Notes: generated by a model not told the origin, from the sequence alone. Shown: positions 24,517 to 33,103, numbered from the stretch's first letter. The stretch is DNA of 64,000 nucleotides from Streptomyces sp. NBC_00289 (GCF_041435115.1 NZ_CP108046.1:5022001-5086000); one strand, 5' to 3'. Made by a program: numbers and translations.

Positions 24517-25611
24517 ATGACCCTGCCCGAACCCGCCCCGGCGTCCTTCACGTGGCGCCGGGAGGACACCGTCAAGACCGCCGGCCTGCTGGCGGCCGTC
24601 GCCGCCCTGCACGTCGTCGCCTTCGGCATCCTCTTCCTGCTCGTCGTCCCCGAGCACTACGAGGTCGGCACCAGGGCCTTCGGCGTCGGACTCGGCGTCA
24701 CCGCCTACACGCTGGGCATGCGGCACGCCTTCGACGCCGACCACATCGCCGCCATCGACAACACCACCCGCAAGCTGATGGCCGACGGCAAACGGCCGGT
24801 CTCGGTGGGCTTCTGGTTCGCGCTCGGCCACTCCAGCGTGGTGGTCCTGCTCGCCGCGCTGATCGCCGGCGGCACCCGACTGGCCGGCCTTGTCATGAAC
24901 GAGGGCTCGCGCACCCACCAGACCCTCGGCTTCATGGGTACGACGATCTCGGGGACGTTCCTCTACCTCATCGCCGCCCTCAACCTGGTCGCCCTGCTCG
25001 GCATCCTGAAGGTCTTCAAGGCGATGCGCGCGGGCACCTACGACGAGCGGGAGCTCGAACAGCACCTGGACTCCCGGGGGTTCATGAACCGGATCCTGGG
25101 CCGGCTCACCCGGTCCATCAGCCGCCCCGGCCAGATGTACCCGCTCGGCTTCCTCTTCGGCCTCGGCTTCGACACCGCCACCGAGGTCACGCTGATGGTG
25201 ATGGCCGGCTCGGGCGCGGCGGCCGGGCTGCCCTGGTACGCGATCCTGTGCCTGCCGCTGCTGTTCGCCGCCGGCATGAGCCTGTTCGACACCCTCGACG
25301 GCACCTTCATGAACTTCGCCTACCAGTGGGCCTTCTCCAACCCCGTCCGCAAGGTCTTCTACAACCTCACCATCACCGGGCTGTCCATCGCCGTCGCCTT
25401 CTTCATCGGCACCATCGAACTGGTCGGCGTCCTGCACGAGAAGCTCGACCTGAGCGACGACCTCAGCGGCTGGGTCGCCGGCCTCGACCTGGACAACGTC
25501 GGCTACGTCATCGTCGGCCTGTTCGTGGTGGTGTGGGCGGCGGCGGTGACGTACTGGAAGGTCGCCAAGGTGGAACAGCGCTGGGCGGTGCGGCCGGCGG
25601 ACAGTCGCTAG
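24517..25611 (+). CDS. NiCoT-family nickel/cobalt permease (HoxN/NixA type)
   Basis: A 364-residue, roughly eight-helix membrane protein. The family signature RHAFDADHIAAIDN (~68-81) is present, and later segments GLGFDTATEVTLM and LFAAGMSLFDTLDGTFMNFAY match NiCoT motifs III and IV. It imports Co2+ or Ni2+ by secondary transport. ATG 24517 (GGAG upstream) is preferred over GTG 24487. Its control by a B12 riboswitch argues for cobalt uptake for cobalamin synthesis. The ArsR operator adds direct metal control. Confidence 0.95.
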   Translation: MTLPEPAPASFTWRREDTVKTAGLLAAVAALHVVAFGILFLLVVPEHYEVGTRAFGVGLGVTAYTLGMRHAFDADHIAAIDNTTRKLMADGKRPVSVGFWFALGHSSVVVLLAALIAGGTRLAGLVMNEGSRTHQTLGFMGTTISGTFLYLIAALNLVALLGILKVFKAMRAGTYDERELEQHLDSRGFMNRILGRLTRSISRPGQMYPLGFLFGLGFDTATEVTLMVMAGSGAAAGLPWYAILCLPLLFAAGMSLFDTLDGTFMNFAYQWAFSNPVRKVFYNLTITGLSIAVAFFIGTIELVGVLHEKLDLSDDLSGWVAGLDLDNVGYVIVGLFVVVWAAAVTYWKVAKVEQRWAVRPADSR

Positions 25612-25686
25612 GACAGCTGCCGGGACTCCCCGGGTCTCCCCGGTTCTCCGCCGGCTCTCCGCCGCGACAGCCTTCCAGCGGCTTCC

Positions 25687-26649
25687 TCAGACGCCCTCGA
25701 CCGTCGTCAGCCACAGCTTCACGTACCGCTCCGCGTCCACGCCCAGGCCGACGTCCACCAGGGCCTGTTCCCGTACGCCCTCGTGGATCTCGGACTCGCC
25801 GGGGCGCGGGCGGCGGTCGACGACGGTCTGGCCGCGGGTCGGGCCCGGGGCCAGGGACACCTCGACCGGCAGGCGTTCGGTGGTCAGCCCCTCCGGGTCG
25901 ACGACCGCGCAGACCGCGCCCGCGTCACCGAGGCCGCCCGTGGGGGTGGGGTCGCCGGAGGTGGCCGGGTCGCGGTGGGCGAGCAGTTCACCGGCCAGCC
26001 GCAGACGGGGGTCCCCGCTCGCGCGCAGCCGCTCCACGTCCGCGGCCGGGACCAGGACCTGCTTGAACACGTCGAGGCCGTACATGGTGATCGGCACGCC
26101 CGCGGTGAGCAGGACGGCCGCCGCCTCCGGGTCGTGCCACACGTTGAACTCGGCGACCGGCGTGGCGTTCCCGGTCGCCACCGCGCCGCCCATGAACACG
26201 ATCCGCTCGATGTTGCGCACCACCTCCGGGTGCGTGCGCAGGAGCAGCGCAATGTTCGTCAGCGGTGCCGTCGGGATGAGGGTCACCGGGCGCGGGGAGG
26301 CGAGGATCTCGCGGCGCAGCAGCGTCACCGCGTCCACGTCGACCGGAACGCGGGTCGGCGCGGGCAGCCCGAGGTCGCCCATCCCGTCCTGCCCGTGCAC
26401 GTGCCGGGCCGTCCGCACGGGCTCGATCAGCGGCCGCTCGGCACCTCGCGCGACCGGGATGCCGGGCGCTCCGGCCTGCTCCAGCACGGTCAGGGTGTTG
26501 CGGACGACCCCGTCCACGTCCGTGTTCCCGGCCACGCAGGTGATCGCGCGCAGGTCAAGGCCGGGGTGGCGGACGGCGAACAGCAGGGCGAGGGCGTCGT
26601 CGACACCGGTGTCACAGTCGATGATCACCGGGATGGGCTGACCGTTCAC
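25687..26649 (-). CDS. Nucleoside hydrolase
   Basis: A 320-residue IU-type nucleoside N-ribohydrolase. The N-terminal DCDTGVDDA motif binds Ca2+, with VAGNTDVD, LIPTAPLTNIA and FMGGAV following. A substrate Asn lies in AEFNVWHDPEAA. It splits ribonucleosides into base and ribose for salvage. GTG 26649 follows AGGAG. The region near residue 245 (GLGDAGAVCAVVDPE) replaces the usual catalytic HDA/HDP His-Asp pair with GDA, so the leaving-group acid may differ. It converges with the Ni/Co permease. Confidence 0.9.
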   Translation of the reverse strand: MNGQPIPVIIDCDTGVDDALALLFAVRHPGLDLRAITCVAGNTDVDGVVRNTLTVLEQAGAPGIPVARGAERPLIEPVRTARHVHGQDGMGDLGLPAPTRVPVDVDAVTLLRREILASPRPVTLIPTAPLTNIALLLRTHPEVVRNIERIVFMGGAVATGNATPVAEFNVWHDPEAAAVLLTAGVPITMYGLDVFKQVLVPAADVERLRASGDPRLRLAGELLAHRDPATSGDPTPTGGLGDAGAVCAVVDPEGLTTERLPVEVSLAPGPTRGQTVVDRRPRPGESEIHEGVREQALVDVGLGVDAERYVKLWLTTVEGV

Positions 26650-27003
26650 GCTGGAGCTCCTGTTCCTACGACCGACTCGGCACGGGGTACTACGGAACCG
26701 ACCCTACGCAGCCTGCTGCGGTTCCCGGCCACCCATGGGCACGGCGGGGGGCGCGCGAGGCGGTGCGGGCGGGAGGCCGGTGCGGGCCCGAGGGCGGCAC
26801 CGACGCGAGGCCCGCACCGACGCGAGGCCCGCACCGACGCGAGGGCGGCACCGACAGCACGGCGGCGCACGCGCGAGGGTCGTCTTTCGGCTGTCCGGGG
26901 TGGCGGTGGTAACCCGGACGGACCGTCTCGCTGGTGGGGTGATCGGCGTGGTGGTGCTGTGGGAGCACGTACTGGATCTTGGCCGCGCGCAGGAGGCCCC
27001 TCG
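26650..27003. other. 354-bp intergenic region with repeats
   Basis: It contains the 17-bp tandem repeat at 26797-26864 and otherwise GC-rich sequence without a plausible gene. It is divergent between the nucleoside hydrolase and a lipoprotein gene, so it should contain both promoters, but I cannot place them. Confidence 0.5.
26797..26864. repeat. 17-bp tandem repeat, four copies
   Basis: GCACCGACGCGAGGCCC starts at 26797 and 26814; a third copy at 26831 ends GGGCG and a fourth at 26848 is diverged. Confidence 0.8.
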
Positions 27004-27786
27004 ATGACCCGTCCCCCGGCCCGCCTCCTCGTGTGCGCCTCGGCGCTCTGCCTCGCCGGAGCGCCGAGTCTCACCGCCTGTTCGCCGGGCGGCCCCGACC
27101 GGACTGCGCCCCGCGCCTCCGCCACGACCGGCCGGTCCGCCCCCGCCGCCTCACCCTCCCCCAGCCCTGGCACCGCGCTCACCTCGGCCCAGGCGGAGGC
27201 CGCGCTGATCACTCCGGCCGACCTGGGGGAGCCCTGGACTCCGACACAGGGCGCCGCGACCTGGCGGGACACCCTGCTCAAGGCGACGGCCGACAACCCC
27301 GACTGCGGGCGGCTGCTCGAGGCGGTCTACACCGAGGATCTGTTCGGCCCGCGCAACCCGATCCGCGCGGTCGCCGGTCTCGACGACGGCATGGACGAGG
27401 CCCAGCTGCGCTACCAGGTCATCGCCCACGACCCGGCGGACGTGGACCGCACCCTGGCCTGGCTGCGGTCGCTGCCGCAGAAGTGCGGCCGGTTCACGGC
27501 CGCGACCGCCGGGGGTGCCGTACAGGGCGGGCAGGTGACCGAGGCGGCGCTGCCGCCGGTCGGGGACGCCCGGGAGGGCCTGCGGATCACGCTGGCCGGC
27601 GAGAACGCCGACGGCGAGCCCACCGCGCTCACCCTGGACCTGGCCGCCGTCCGCGTCGGCGACGACGCGATCGTCCTCACCAACGGGGGCCTCGGCACCG
27701 TGTCGCAGGAGGTCACGGCAGCGGTCGTACAGCTGGGCACCCAGCGCCTGACGGAGGTCCGCAGACAGGCACGACTGGAGGTCTGA
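27004..27786 (+). CDS. Lipoprotein, possibly PknH-sensor-like
   Basis: A 260-residue protein. Signal peptide with lipobox LTAC (Cys26); a Ser/Pro/Ala-rich linker to ~residue 60. A soluble domain follows with two cysteines (NPDCGRLL, PQKCGRFT) that could pair. The layout AEAALITPADLGEPW ... YQVIAHDPADVDRTLAWLR ... VRVGDDAIVLTNGG resembles the extracellular sensor domain found on PknH and in many actinobacterial lipoproteins. AGGAGG precedes the ATG. The ligand is unknown. Confidence 0.75.
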   Translation: MTRPPARLLVCASALCLAGAPSLTACSPGGPDRTAPRASATTGRSAPAASPSPSPGTALTSAQAEAALITPADLGEPWTPTQGAATWRDTLLKATADNPDCGRLLEAVYTEDLFGPRNPIRAVAGLDDGMDEAQLRYQVIAHDPADVDRTLAWLRSLPQKCGRFTAATAGGAVQGGQVTEAALPPVGDAREGLRITLAGENADGEPTALTLDLAAVRVGDDAIVLTNGGLGTVSQEVTAAVVQLGTQRLTEVRRQARLEV

Positions 27787-27854
27787 GCCGAGCGGACCCT
27801 CCGGGCTTCTCGGCTCGGGCCACCCTGACCGCGTCCGTGTCCGCCGCCCGCGGC

Positions 27855-28592
27855 TCAGGAGCGCTTCGTCGCCTCCTGCAGGAGGTCATCCGGCACCAGT
27901 GTGCGTTCGGCCAGGGCGCGGGCGATCGACGTGAGGGTGGTCCGTTCCCTCTCCGCGTGGCGGCGCAGCATCTCCAGTGCCTCGGCGAGGGAGACGCCCG
28001 CGTACTCCGCGAGCAGCCCCTTGGCGAGTTCGACGGTCGCCTTCGCCGAGACCGCCGCCTGGAGGGACGTCAGCAGGTCCTGCGGGCGTCTGGACTCGGC
28101 GGGCCAGTGGGTCAGGGTCAGCGCGACGATGTCGCTCATGCCCTGCGCCACGGCGATGTCACCGTCCGGCAGGGCGTCGCAGCGCCGGTTGGCGAGAGCC
28201 ACCGCGCCGATCGCCGTCCCGTCGAGCCGCAGCGGCAGGGCGTGCACGGAGAGGTAGCCGGCCTCCAGGGCGTGCGCGGTGTACTCGGGCCAGCGGTCGC
28301 CGGTCCGCAGGTCGTCGGCGGTGACGGGCTCACCGGTACGGAAGCAGTCGACGGACGGCCCCTCGTCCCGCCGCACCTGGAGCACGTCCAGCCGGCCCAG
28401 GTCGTCGGCGGAGGCGGCCATCGTGCGCAGCTCACCCCGCGCGTCGGCCATCACCACGCCCACGGCGTCGACCGCCAGCAGGCCCACACAGTGGTCGCTG
28501 AGCCGGGCGAACAGGTCGAGCGGGTCGAAGTACGCGCCCAGCGTGTCCGCCAGATCCACGAACGCGCGGGTGAGCCGCACTTCCCGGTTCAT
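27855..28592 (-). CDS. GAF-ANTAR regulator
   Basis: A 245-residue soluble protein. The GAF domain (~10-160) has CVGLLAVDAVGVVMAD and GPSVDCFRTGEPV. The C-terminal ANTAR domain (~175-235) has LQAAVSAKATVELAKGLLAE and SLAEALEMLRRHA. ANTAR domains bind tandem-hairpin RNAs and act as antiterminators. The signal sensed by GAF is unknown. GTGAGGAGG precedes the ATG. It lies downstream of a second GAF-ANTAR gene (87 bp gap), same strand, possibly as an operon. Confidence 0.9.
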   Translation of the reverse strand: MNREVRLTRAFVDLADTLGAYFDPLDLFARLSDHCVGLLAVDAVGVVMADARGELRTMAASADDLGRLDVLQVRRDEGPSVDCFRTGEPVTADDLRTGDRWPEYTAHALEAGYLSVHALPLRLDGTAIGAVALANRRCDALPDGDIAVAQGMSDIVALTLTHWPAESRRPQDLLTSLQAAVSAKATVELAKGLLAEYAGVSLAEALEMLRRHAERERTTLTSIARALAERTLVPDDLLQEATKRS

Positions 28593-28679
28593 CCGAGCCT
28601 CCTCACACGGCCCGGAAGCACGTCGGCCTGGCGTCCGGTCGCCTGCCGTCCGGTCGCTTCTCGTCCGGCCGGAGCGTAC

Positions 28680-29510
28680 CTAGTCACGGTCGAACCTCTT
28701 CCTGTGCGAGACCACATCGTGTGCCAGCTCGAGGGCGGTCCGGTTGTGTGCGAAGGCGTGGGCGCGCAGGAGCGCCAGCGCCTCGTCCGCGCCGATGCCC
28801 GACTGCACCATGATCATTCCTACGGCCTGGTAGACCTCGTCGTGATCGGTGGCCAGGCCGCTCAACCAGGCCGCCTCTCCCTCGGCCTCATTGTCCGCTT
28901 CCTGGGGGAGCGCCATCAGGGCCATCGTCATGACGCTCGACACCAGGAGCGCGGTGCGCAGTTCGGGGTTGGTGAGCGTGCCGGTCGTGGCCCGGTAGAG
29001 GTCGAGCGTGCCGACGCACACCGCGTCGTTGCCGAGCGGGATCGAGTACACCGCCTGCACTCCGACGGCGGTCGCCTGCTGGGCGAAGACCGGCCAGCGG
29101 CGGGCGTCCCGGCCGATGGTCAGGTCGGAGGCGAGGACGGGGGCGCCGATCGAGGCGGCGTACACGCAGGGCCCGTCACCGAGGGTGGCCTGGACCTCCG
29201 AGAGGTGGGCGGCCTGGTCGTCGCTCGCGCTCAGCTGGATGGGCATGCCGTCGGCGCGCAGCGAGATGCTGGCGCCCACCACCGGCAGCAGTTTCACCGC
29301 CACCGTGCACAGCCGGCCCGGCATCTCCGCGGGGCTGGCGCCCCGTACTCCTTCGGCGATGACGTCGGCGGCCCGCAGGCGTTCCCGCTTCTCCGCGCCG
29401 TCCGCGCCGTCCGGGACGGGCAGCCGGGGAGTGTCACCGCCCGACGCGCCATGCGGACCGGAGTCGTCGCCGGGGGAACCGTAGCGGTCGTCCCTGGGCC
29501 GCACGGCCAC
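28680..29510 (-). CDS. GAF-ANTAR regulator, upstream copy
   Basis: A 276-residue protein. The N-terminal ~40 residues are disordered. The GAF domain (~55-200) has GPCVYAASIGAPVLASDLTI and SIPLGNDAVCVGTLDLY. The ANTAR domain (~215-270) has HDEVYQAVGMIMVQSGIGAD and EALALLRAHAF. It shares architecture but little sequence with its neighbour, so the pair is not a recent duplication. GTG 29510 has AAGGAGG only 2 nt upstream; a later start is possible. It probably acts on RNA, the target being unknown. Confidence 0.87.
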   Translation of the reverse strand: MAVRPRDDRYGSPGDDSGPHGASGGDTPRLPVPDGADGAEKRERLRAADVIAEGVRGASPAEMPGRLCTVAVKLLPVVGASISLRADGMPIQLSASDDQAAHLSEVQATLGDGPCVYAASIGAPVLASDLTIGRDARRWPVFAQQATAVGVQAVYSIPLGNDAVCVGTLDLYRATTGTLTNPELRTALLVSSVMTMALMALPQEADNEAEGEAAWLSGLATDHDEVYQAVGMIMVQSGIGADEALALLRAHAFAHNRTALELAHDVVSHRKRFDRD

Positions 29511-29898
29511 CGCCTCCTTCGATCAGCGCGGCCATTATCGTCCATGAGCTCTCGGAGTGGTCTCACCCGAGCGTGGGTGACGACTCGTGGCGGGCCGGCT
29601 CAGGGGCCCACTCCGTCTACCCCGCCCCCGTCCGGCGAAACCCGCGCCGGCCTGGGCCGGGACCTGGCCGTGTCCACCGGGACCCGGGGCCACCGGGACC
29701 CGGCTGTGTCTACCCGGGGCCGGCGGCCAGGCGGCTTCGGTGCCGAGCCGGCCCCGGGGTGGCACGGTCCGTCGGTCTGTCGGTCCGTCGGTCCGTCGGT
29801 CCGTCGGTCCGTCGGTCGTGGTGATGCACGTGTGTCTCGGCCCGCCGGTGGGTTCCCGGGGACGACGGCCGGGGCGGCTGTGCGCCGCCCCGGTCCGG
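29511..29898. other. 388-bp intergenic region with simple repeats
   Basis: No gene is supported. It holds the octamer repeat at 29767-29814 and duplicated CCACCGGGACCCGG elements near 29680-29705. It separates two leftward transcription units. Confidence 0.5.
29767..29814. repeat. Octamer repeat (GTCCGTCG)6
   Basis: Six uninterrupted 8-bp units; the second reads GTCTGTCG. Length changes here would not affect a reading frame. It lies 85 bp beyond the stop of the XRE-TPR gene. Confidence 0.85.
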
Positions 29899-31242
29899 TC
29901 ACAGAGGCGGCTGTGCGGGTGCGGGGCCGAGGGTGGTCGTGCCGGGGGCCGTACGGTGTCCGAGTCCCGTCCGGTAGGCGTCCAGCGCCGCCTCCACCCG
30001 GCCGGTCCGGCGCAGCAGGTCGCCCAGCAGCCGGCACAGGTCGGCCAGGTCACCGGCGGCGCCCGCCCGCTCGAGCAGGCTCAGTGCCCGTACGTAGTGC
30101 TCCTCGGCGGCCTCCGTGTCCCGGGCGTCCTCGGCGATGATGCCGAGGAGGCGGTGCGCGGCGGCGGAGTGCAGGGCGCCGCGCTCGGGACTGAAGTCGC
30201 TGAGCACCTGCCGCAGCAGTTCGGCGGCCTCCTCGGACCTGCCGCGCCGGCGCAGCACGTCGGCCAGTTCCACGGCGACCTGGCTGGAGTAGAGGGAGGT
30301 CCGCTTGGCGGACAGCATGGTGAGGGCCTCGCGCATCTCGCTCTCGGCCCGCTCGAGTTCGCCGTTCTGCGCGTACACGTACCCGCGCATCCAGTGGCAG
30401 TTGGCGAGCTCGGTCCGGATCTGGAGCTGCCGGTACAGCTCGGCCGCCTTGGCCAGCGAGACGTCGGCCTCGGCGAGGCGGCCCTCGGCGAGCAGGGTGC
30501 GGGCCACGGACCGGTGCATCCGGGCAACGAGCGCCGGGTCGCCGGACTGCGGGGCGAGAGCGAGGGCGAACTCGGCCGCCTGGGCGGCCCGGGCGTGGGC
30601 GCCCATGTCCATGTAGGGCCCGATGACGCTGGCGTAGAGGAGGAGCAGCGCGTCCGGATCGTGCAGGCCGCCACGGTTGAGTTCGTCGAGGGTGGACTCC
30701 AACAGGTAGACGGCGTACCGCAGTTCACCGGCCAGGTAGTGGGAGACGGCGCGTCCGCGCAGGGCCGGGACGCGGGCGGGCAGCGGAGCGTCGGCGAGGA
30801 CCCGCTCGGCCCGCTCGAAGTACGCGCGCCCGGCGTCCAGCTCCCCGGTGTCGAGCCCGCACTCGCCGAGCCCGAGCAGCGCGGCGGCCTGCACCTCGAC
30901 GATCCCGTGCGTCTGCGCCTCACCGAGCAGCGCGGCGTACTGCTCCGCCGCCGCCTCCGCCTCTCCGACGGCGAGCGTGCGCTGCGCCTCCGTCAGCCGC
31001 AGCCTCAGTCCGGTCACGAGGTGGGCGGGCCGGCCGGTGGTCAGCTCCTCGAACGCCACCCCGAGCCGCTCGGCCAGATGCCGCAGCGCCTCGTCGGAGG
31101 GCCGCACCCGCCCGGACTCCAGGGTGGAGATGTACGCCGGCGTGTAGGCGGGCTCGGCCAACTGCCTCTGTGTCAGCCCGCGCTCGACCCGCAACTGCTG
31201 CACCCGGCGCCCGATGGTCCCCGGTTCGTCTCGGTCGGGCAT
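29899..31242 (-). CDS. XRE-family regulator with TPR domain
   Basis: A 447-residue protein. The N-terminal HTH (IGRRVQQLRVERGLTQRQLA ... AYISTLESGRVRPS) is followed by about nine TPR-like helix pairs to the C-terminus (for example AAEQYAALLGEAQTHGI, AEADVSLAKAAELYRQL). HTH plus TPR is the layout of RRNPP-type receptors for small secreted peptides, and of other Streptomyces developmental regulators. A gene for a small exported protein diverges from it, with direct repeats between. That pairing is suggestive only. The Pro/Thr-rich last ~15 residues are low in complexity. Confidence 0.88.
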   Translation of the reverse strand: MPDRDEPGTIGRRVQQLRVERGLTQRQLAEPAYTPAYISTLESGRVRPSDEALRHLAERLGVAFEELTTGRPAHLVTGLRLRLTEAQRTLAVGEAEAAAEQYAALLGEAQTHGIVEVQAAALLGLGECGLDTGELDAGRAYFERAERVLADAPLPARVPALRGRAVSHYLAGELRYAVYLLESTLDELNRGGLHDPDALLLLYASVIGPYMDMGAHARAAQAAEFALALAPQSGDPALVARMHRSVARTLLAEGRLAEADVSLAKAAELYRQLQIRTELANCHWMRGYVYAQNGELERAESEMREALTMLSAKRTSLYSSQVAVELADVLRRRGRSEEAAELLRQVLSDFSPERGALHSAAAHRLLGIIAEDARDTEAAEEHYVRALSLLERAGAAGDLADLCRLLGDLLRRTGRVEAALDAYRTGLGHRTAPGTTTLGPAPAQPPL

Positions 31243-31292
31243 GGGCCAACTCCCCCTGTGGGTCTTGCCGTTCGGGTTCGAAAGCCCCTAGG

Positions 31293-31354
31293 TTAAACGG
31301 CGTATTAAACGTGCTTAACACACTGTCGCTGTCATTGACGTTGCCATTGACGTT
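31293..31354. promoter_or_regulatory. 12-bp-spaced direct repeats between XRE-TPR and small peptide gene
   Basis: TTAAACG occurs at 31293 and 31305, with TTAACA at 31315. CATTGACGTT occurs at 31333 and 31345. Both pairs have a 12-bp period. The AT-rich elements stand out in this genome and fit binding sites for the divergent HTH protein. TATTAA (31303) and TTGACG (31335, 31347) could be promoter elements. Confidence 0.45.
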
Positions 31355-31398
31355 TTCGATGCCGTCGCCGTTCCCGATGCCGATGCTGTGAGGTCGCC

Positions 31399-31611
31399 GT
31401 GCTCGAACGCCCCAGCACCACCACGCGCTACAGGAGGGGTGCCGCCGCCGCCGTGGTGGCCGTCGTGGCCCTGGTACTGGCGGCGAACGCGGGCCCGGCG
31501 AGAGCGGCGGACGCGGCCCGGACCCACCCGCAGCCGCGGGTCGGAACAGTCGAGCGGATCGGCGACGCCCTGCCCGGTCACACCGAAGTCTCCTCCGGGA
31601 CCCGCCGGTGA
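31399..31611 (+). CDS. Small exported protein (70 aa)
   Basis: GTG start with GAGG 5 nt upstream. A basic N-terminus (LERPSTTTRYRR) and a long Ala/Val core ending ANAGPARAA make a classic signal peptide, with cleavage near residue 36. About 34 mature residues would remain (DAARTHPQPRVGTVERIGDA LPGH and a few more), with no Cys. No family is recognised. It diverges from the XRE-TPR regulator gene 156 bp away. It could be a signalling peptide precursor or an orphan secreted fragment. Confidence 0.55.
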   Translation: MLERPSTTTRYRRGAAAAVVAVVALVLAANAGPARAADAARTHPQPRVGTVERIGDALPGHTEVSSGTRR

Positions 31612-31711
31612 GGTGACGCCATCGTCGTCATGGCGCGGCGCCACGGTGTCGACGGTGGCGCCGGGGGTGCGGACGCTGGTGTCGGGGGCGCCGGCGTATC
31701 TCGTGAACTGA

Positions 31712-33103
31712 TCAGCCCTGGGTCTGCAGTTGCCGCAACTGGCGCCGCACGTGGTCCAGCGCGCCCTGCCTGCGGCCCGGCACCCGGGAGCGCAACTCGG
31801 CCAGTGCGGGACCGAGTTCGCGGGCTCGCACCGGGTCGCCGATCTGCCCCCACTGGTGGTGGGCCCGGTCCACGGACGTCTCCACGCCGGCAGCGTCCGC
31901 CGGCTGCCCCGCGGAGAGCCGCGCGGTGGCCACCGCCAGCCAGGTACGGCAACTGCGCACGGAGTCCCCGGCGAACATCGCCAGATCCGCGCGCACCTCG
32001 GTCCAGTGCAGGGCCTCCTCGGAGGCGGGGCCGTGGGCGTGGGCGGCGGCCTGCTCGTGATACGCGGCGAGGGCGTCGGCGTCGGCGTGACGGTCCGCGG
32101 CGACCGCGGCGGAGATGGCCGCGTGCGGATCGCCGACCCCGGCGGGGACCACCGCGCTCGGATCCCCGACCCCGGCAGAGACCACCGCGTACGGATCCCC
32201 GACCCCGGCCGTCACGACCCGGTGCGGATCGCCGACCCCGGTCGAGACCACCGCGGGCAGATCGCCGACCCCAGCAGAGACCACCGCGTACGGATCCCCG
32301 ACCCCGGCCGTCACGACCCGGTGCGGATCGCCGACCCCGGTCGAGACCACCGCGGGCAGATCGCCGACCCCAGCAGAGACCACCCCGTACGGATCGGCGT
32401 GCGCCGGCCCGTCCTGCGTCGGTGGGCGGGTTGTTCCCGGCCGGTACGGGGGCGGTGCGGCCGTGCGGCCGGCCGCGTCGGGCGCCGTCAGCACCAGGTC
32501 CGCGTAGCCCTCGGCGCCCAGCCGCGCCGACGCGTGCTGGTGCAGCTGTTCCGGCGGCGGCCGGTGCCCGCTGCGCAGGATCGTCGCGACCGCCTTCATG
32601 TACGACGGGACAGCCACCGTGCGCCGGGCGGGCGGCGGCCCGATCCGCCCGTAGACCGCGTTGTTGCGGCCCGAGTCGAGCGGGTTCGCGCGTAGCCATT
32701 CCCAGGTCTCCGGGTCCGCGCGCAGATCGACGAACAGGGTCGTCGTACCCGGGGCACGCAGCCGCAGTTCCTCCCGGATCCAGTGCCAGGGCAGCGCGGT
32801 GTAGCGGACCGAGGCCGGTGTCGTGCGGGCCAGCGCCAGGTGAGGGAGACGCTGGCGGCGGTCGAGCTGGAGCTGACCGGTGACGAAGACGGTGAGCGGG
32901 CCGGGGGCCGCCGCGGCCGCCCGCAGCCGGGTCAGCACGGCCTGCGGTTCCAGGGGGTCGGCGAGCTCGACGACGTTCGCGGTGTCGGTGCCGGACAGCA
33001 CGGCGGGCGGGACCGCCGCGAGGACGGGGAGCACGGACGCCGCGTCCACCAGACACCCCTTGCCCACCGGTGAGGCGGCGAGCAGCAGCACGGTCCCGGG
33101 CAT
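31712..33103 (-). CDS. Repeat protein with possible caspase-like N-domain
   Basis: A 463-residue soluble protein. Residues ~1-140 look like an alpha/beta fold with TVLLLAAS, LTVFVTGQLQL, YTALPWHWIREEL and TTLFVDLRADPETW. This resembles caspase-like domains where SGHG and DACHSG would stand, but His and Cys are absent. Residues ~235-335 are eight or nine 11-residue repeats (GVGDPxxVVxA). A helical C-terminus (~340-463) looks TPR-like. GGGGAGGG precedes the ATG. I do not know its function; the fold call is tentative. Confidence 0.65.
   Translation of the reverse strand: MPGTVLLLAASPVGKGCLVDAASVLPVLAAVPPAVLSGTDTANVVELADPLEPQAVLTRLRAAAAAPGPLTVFVTGQLQLDRRQRLPHLALARTTPASVRYTALPWHWIREELRLRAPGTTTLFVDLRADPETWEWLRANPLDSGRNNAVYGRIGPPPARRTVAVPSYMKAVATILRSGHRPPPEQLHQHASARLGAEGYADLVLTAPDAAGRTAAPPPYRPGTTRPPTQDGPAHADPYGVVSAGVGDLPAVVSTGVGDPHRVVTAGVGDPYAVVSAGVGDLPAVVSTGVGDPHRVVTAGVGDPYAVVSAGVGDPSAVVPAGVGDPHAAISAAVAADRHADADALAAYHEQAAAHAHGPASEEALHWTEVRADLAMFAGDSVRSCRTWLAVATARLSAGQPADAAGVETSVDRAHHQWGQIGDPVRARELGPALAELRSRVPGRRQGALDHVRRQLRQLQTQG
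32177..32374. repeat. Perfect 99-bp duplication of three 33-bp units, inside a gene
   Basis: Two 99-bp copies are essentially identical, each made of three 33-bp units that encode the 11-residue repeats of the minus-strand protein. Near-identity at synonymous positions implies recent expansion or conversion. Confidence 0.85.
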
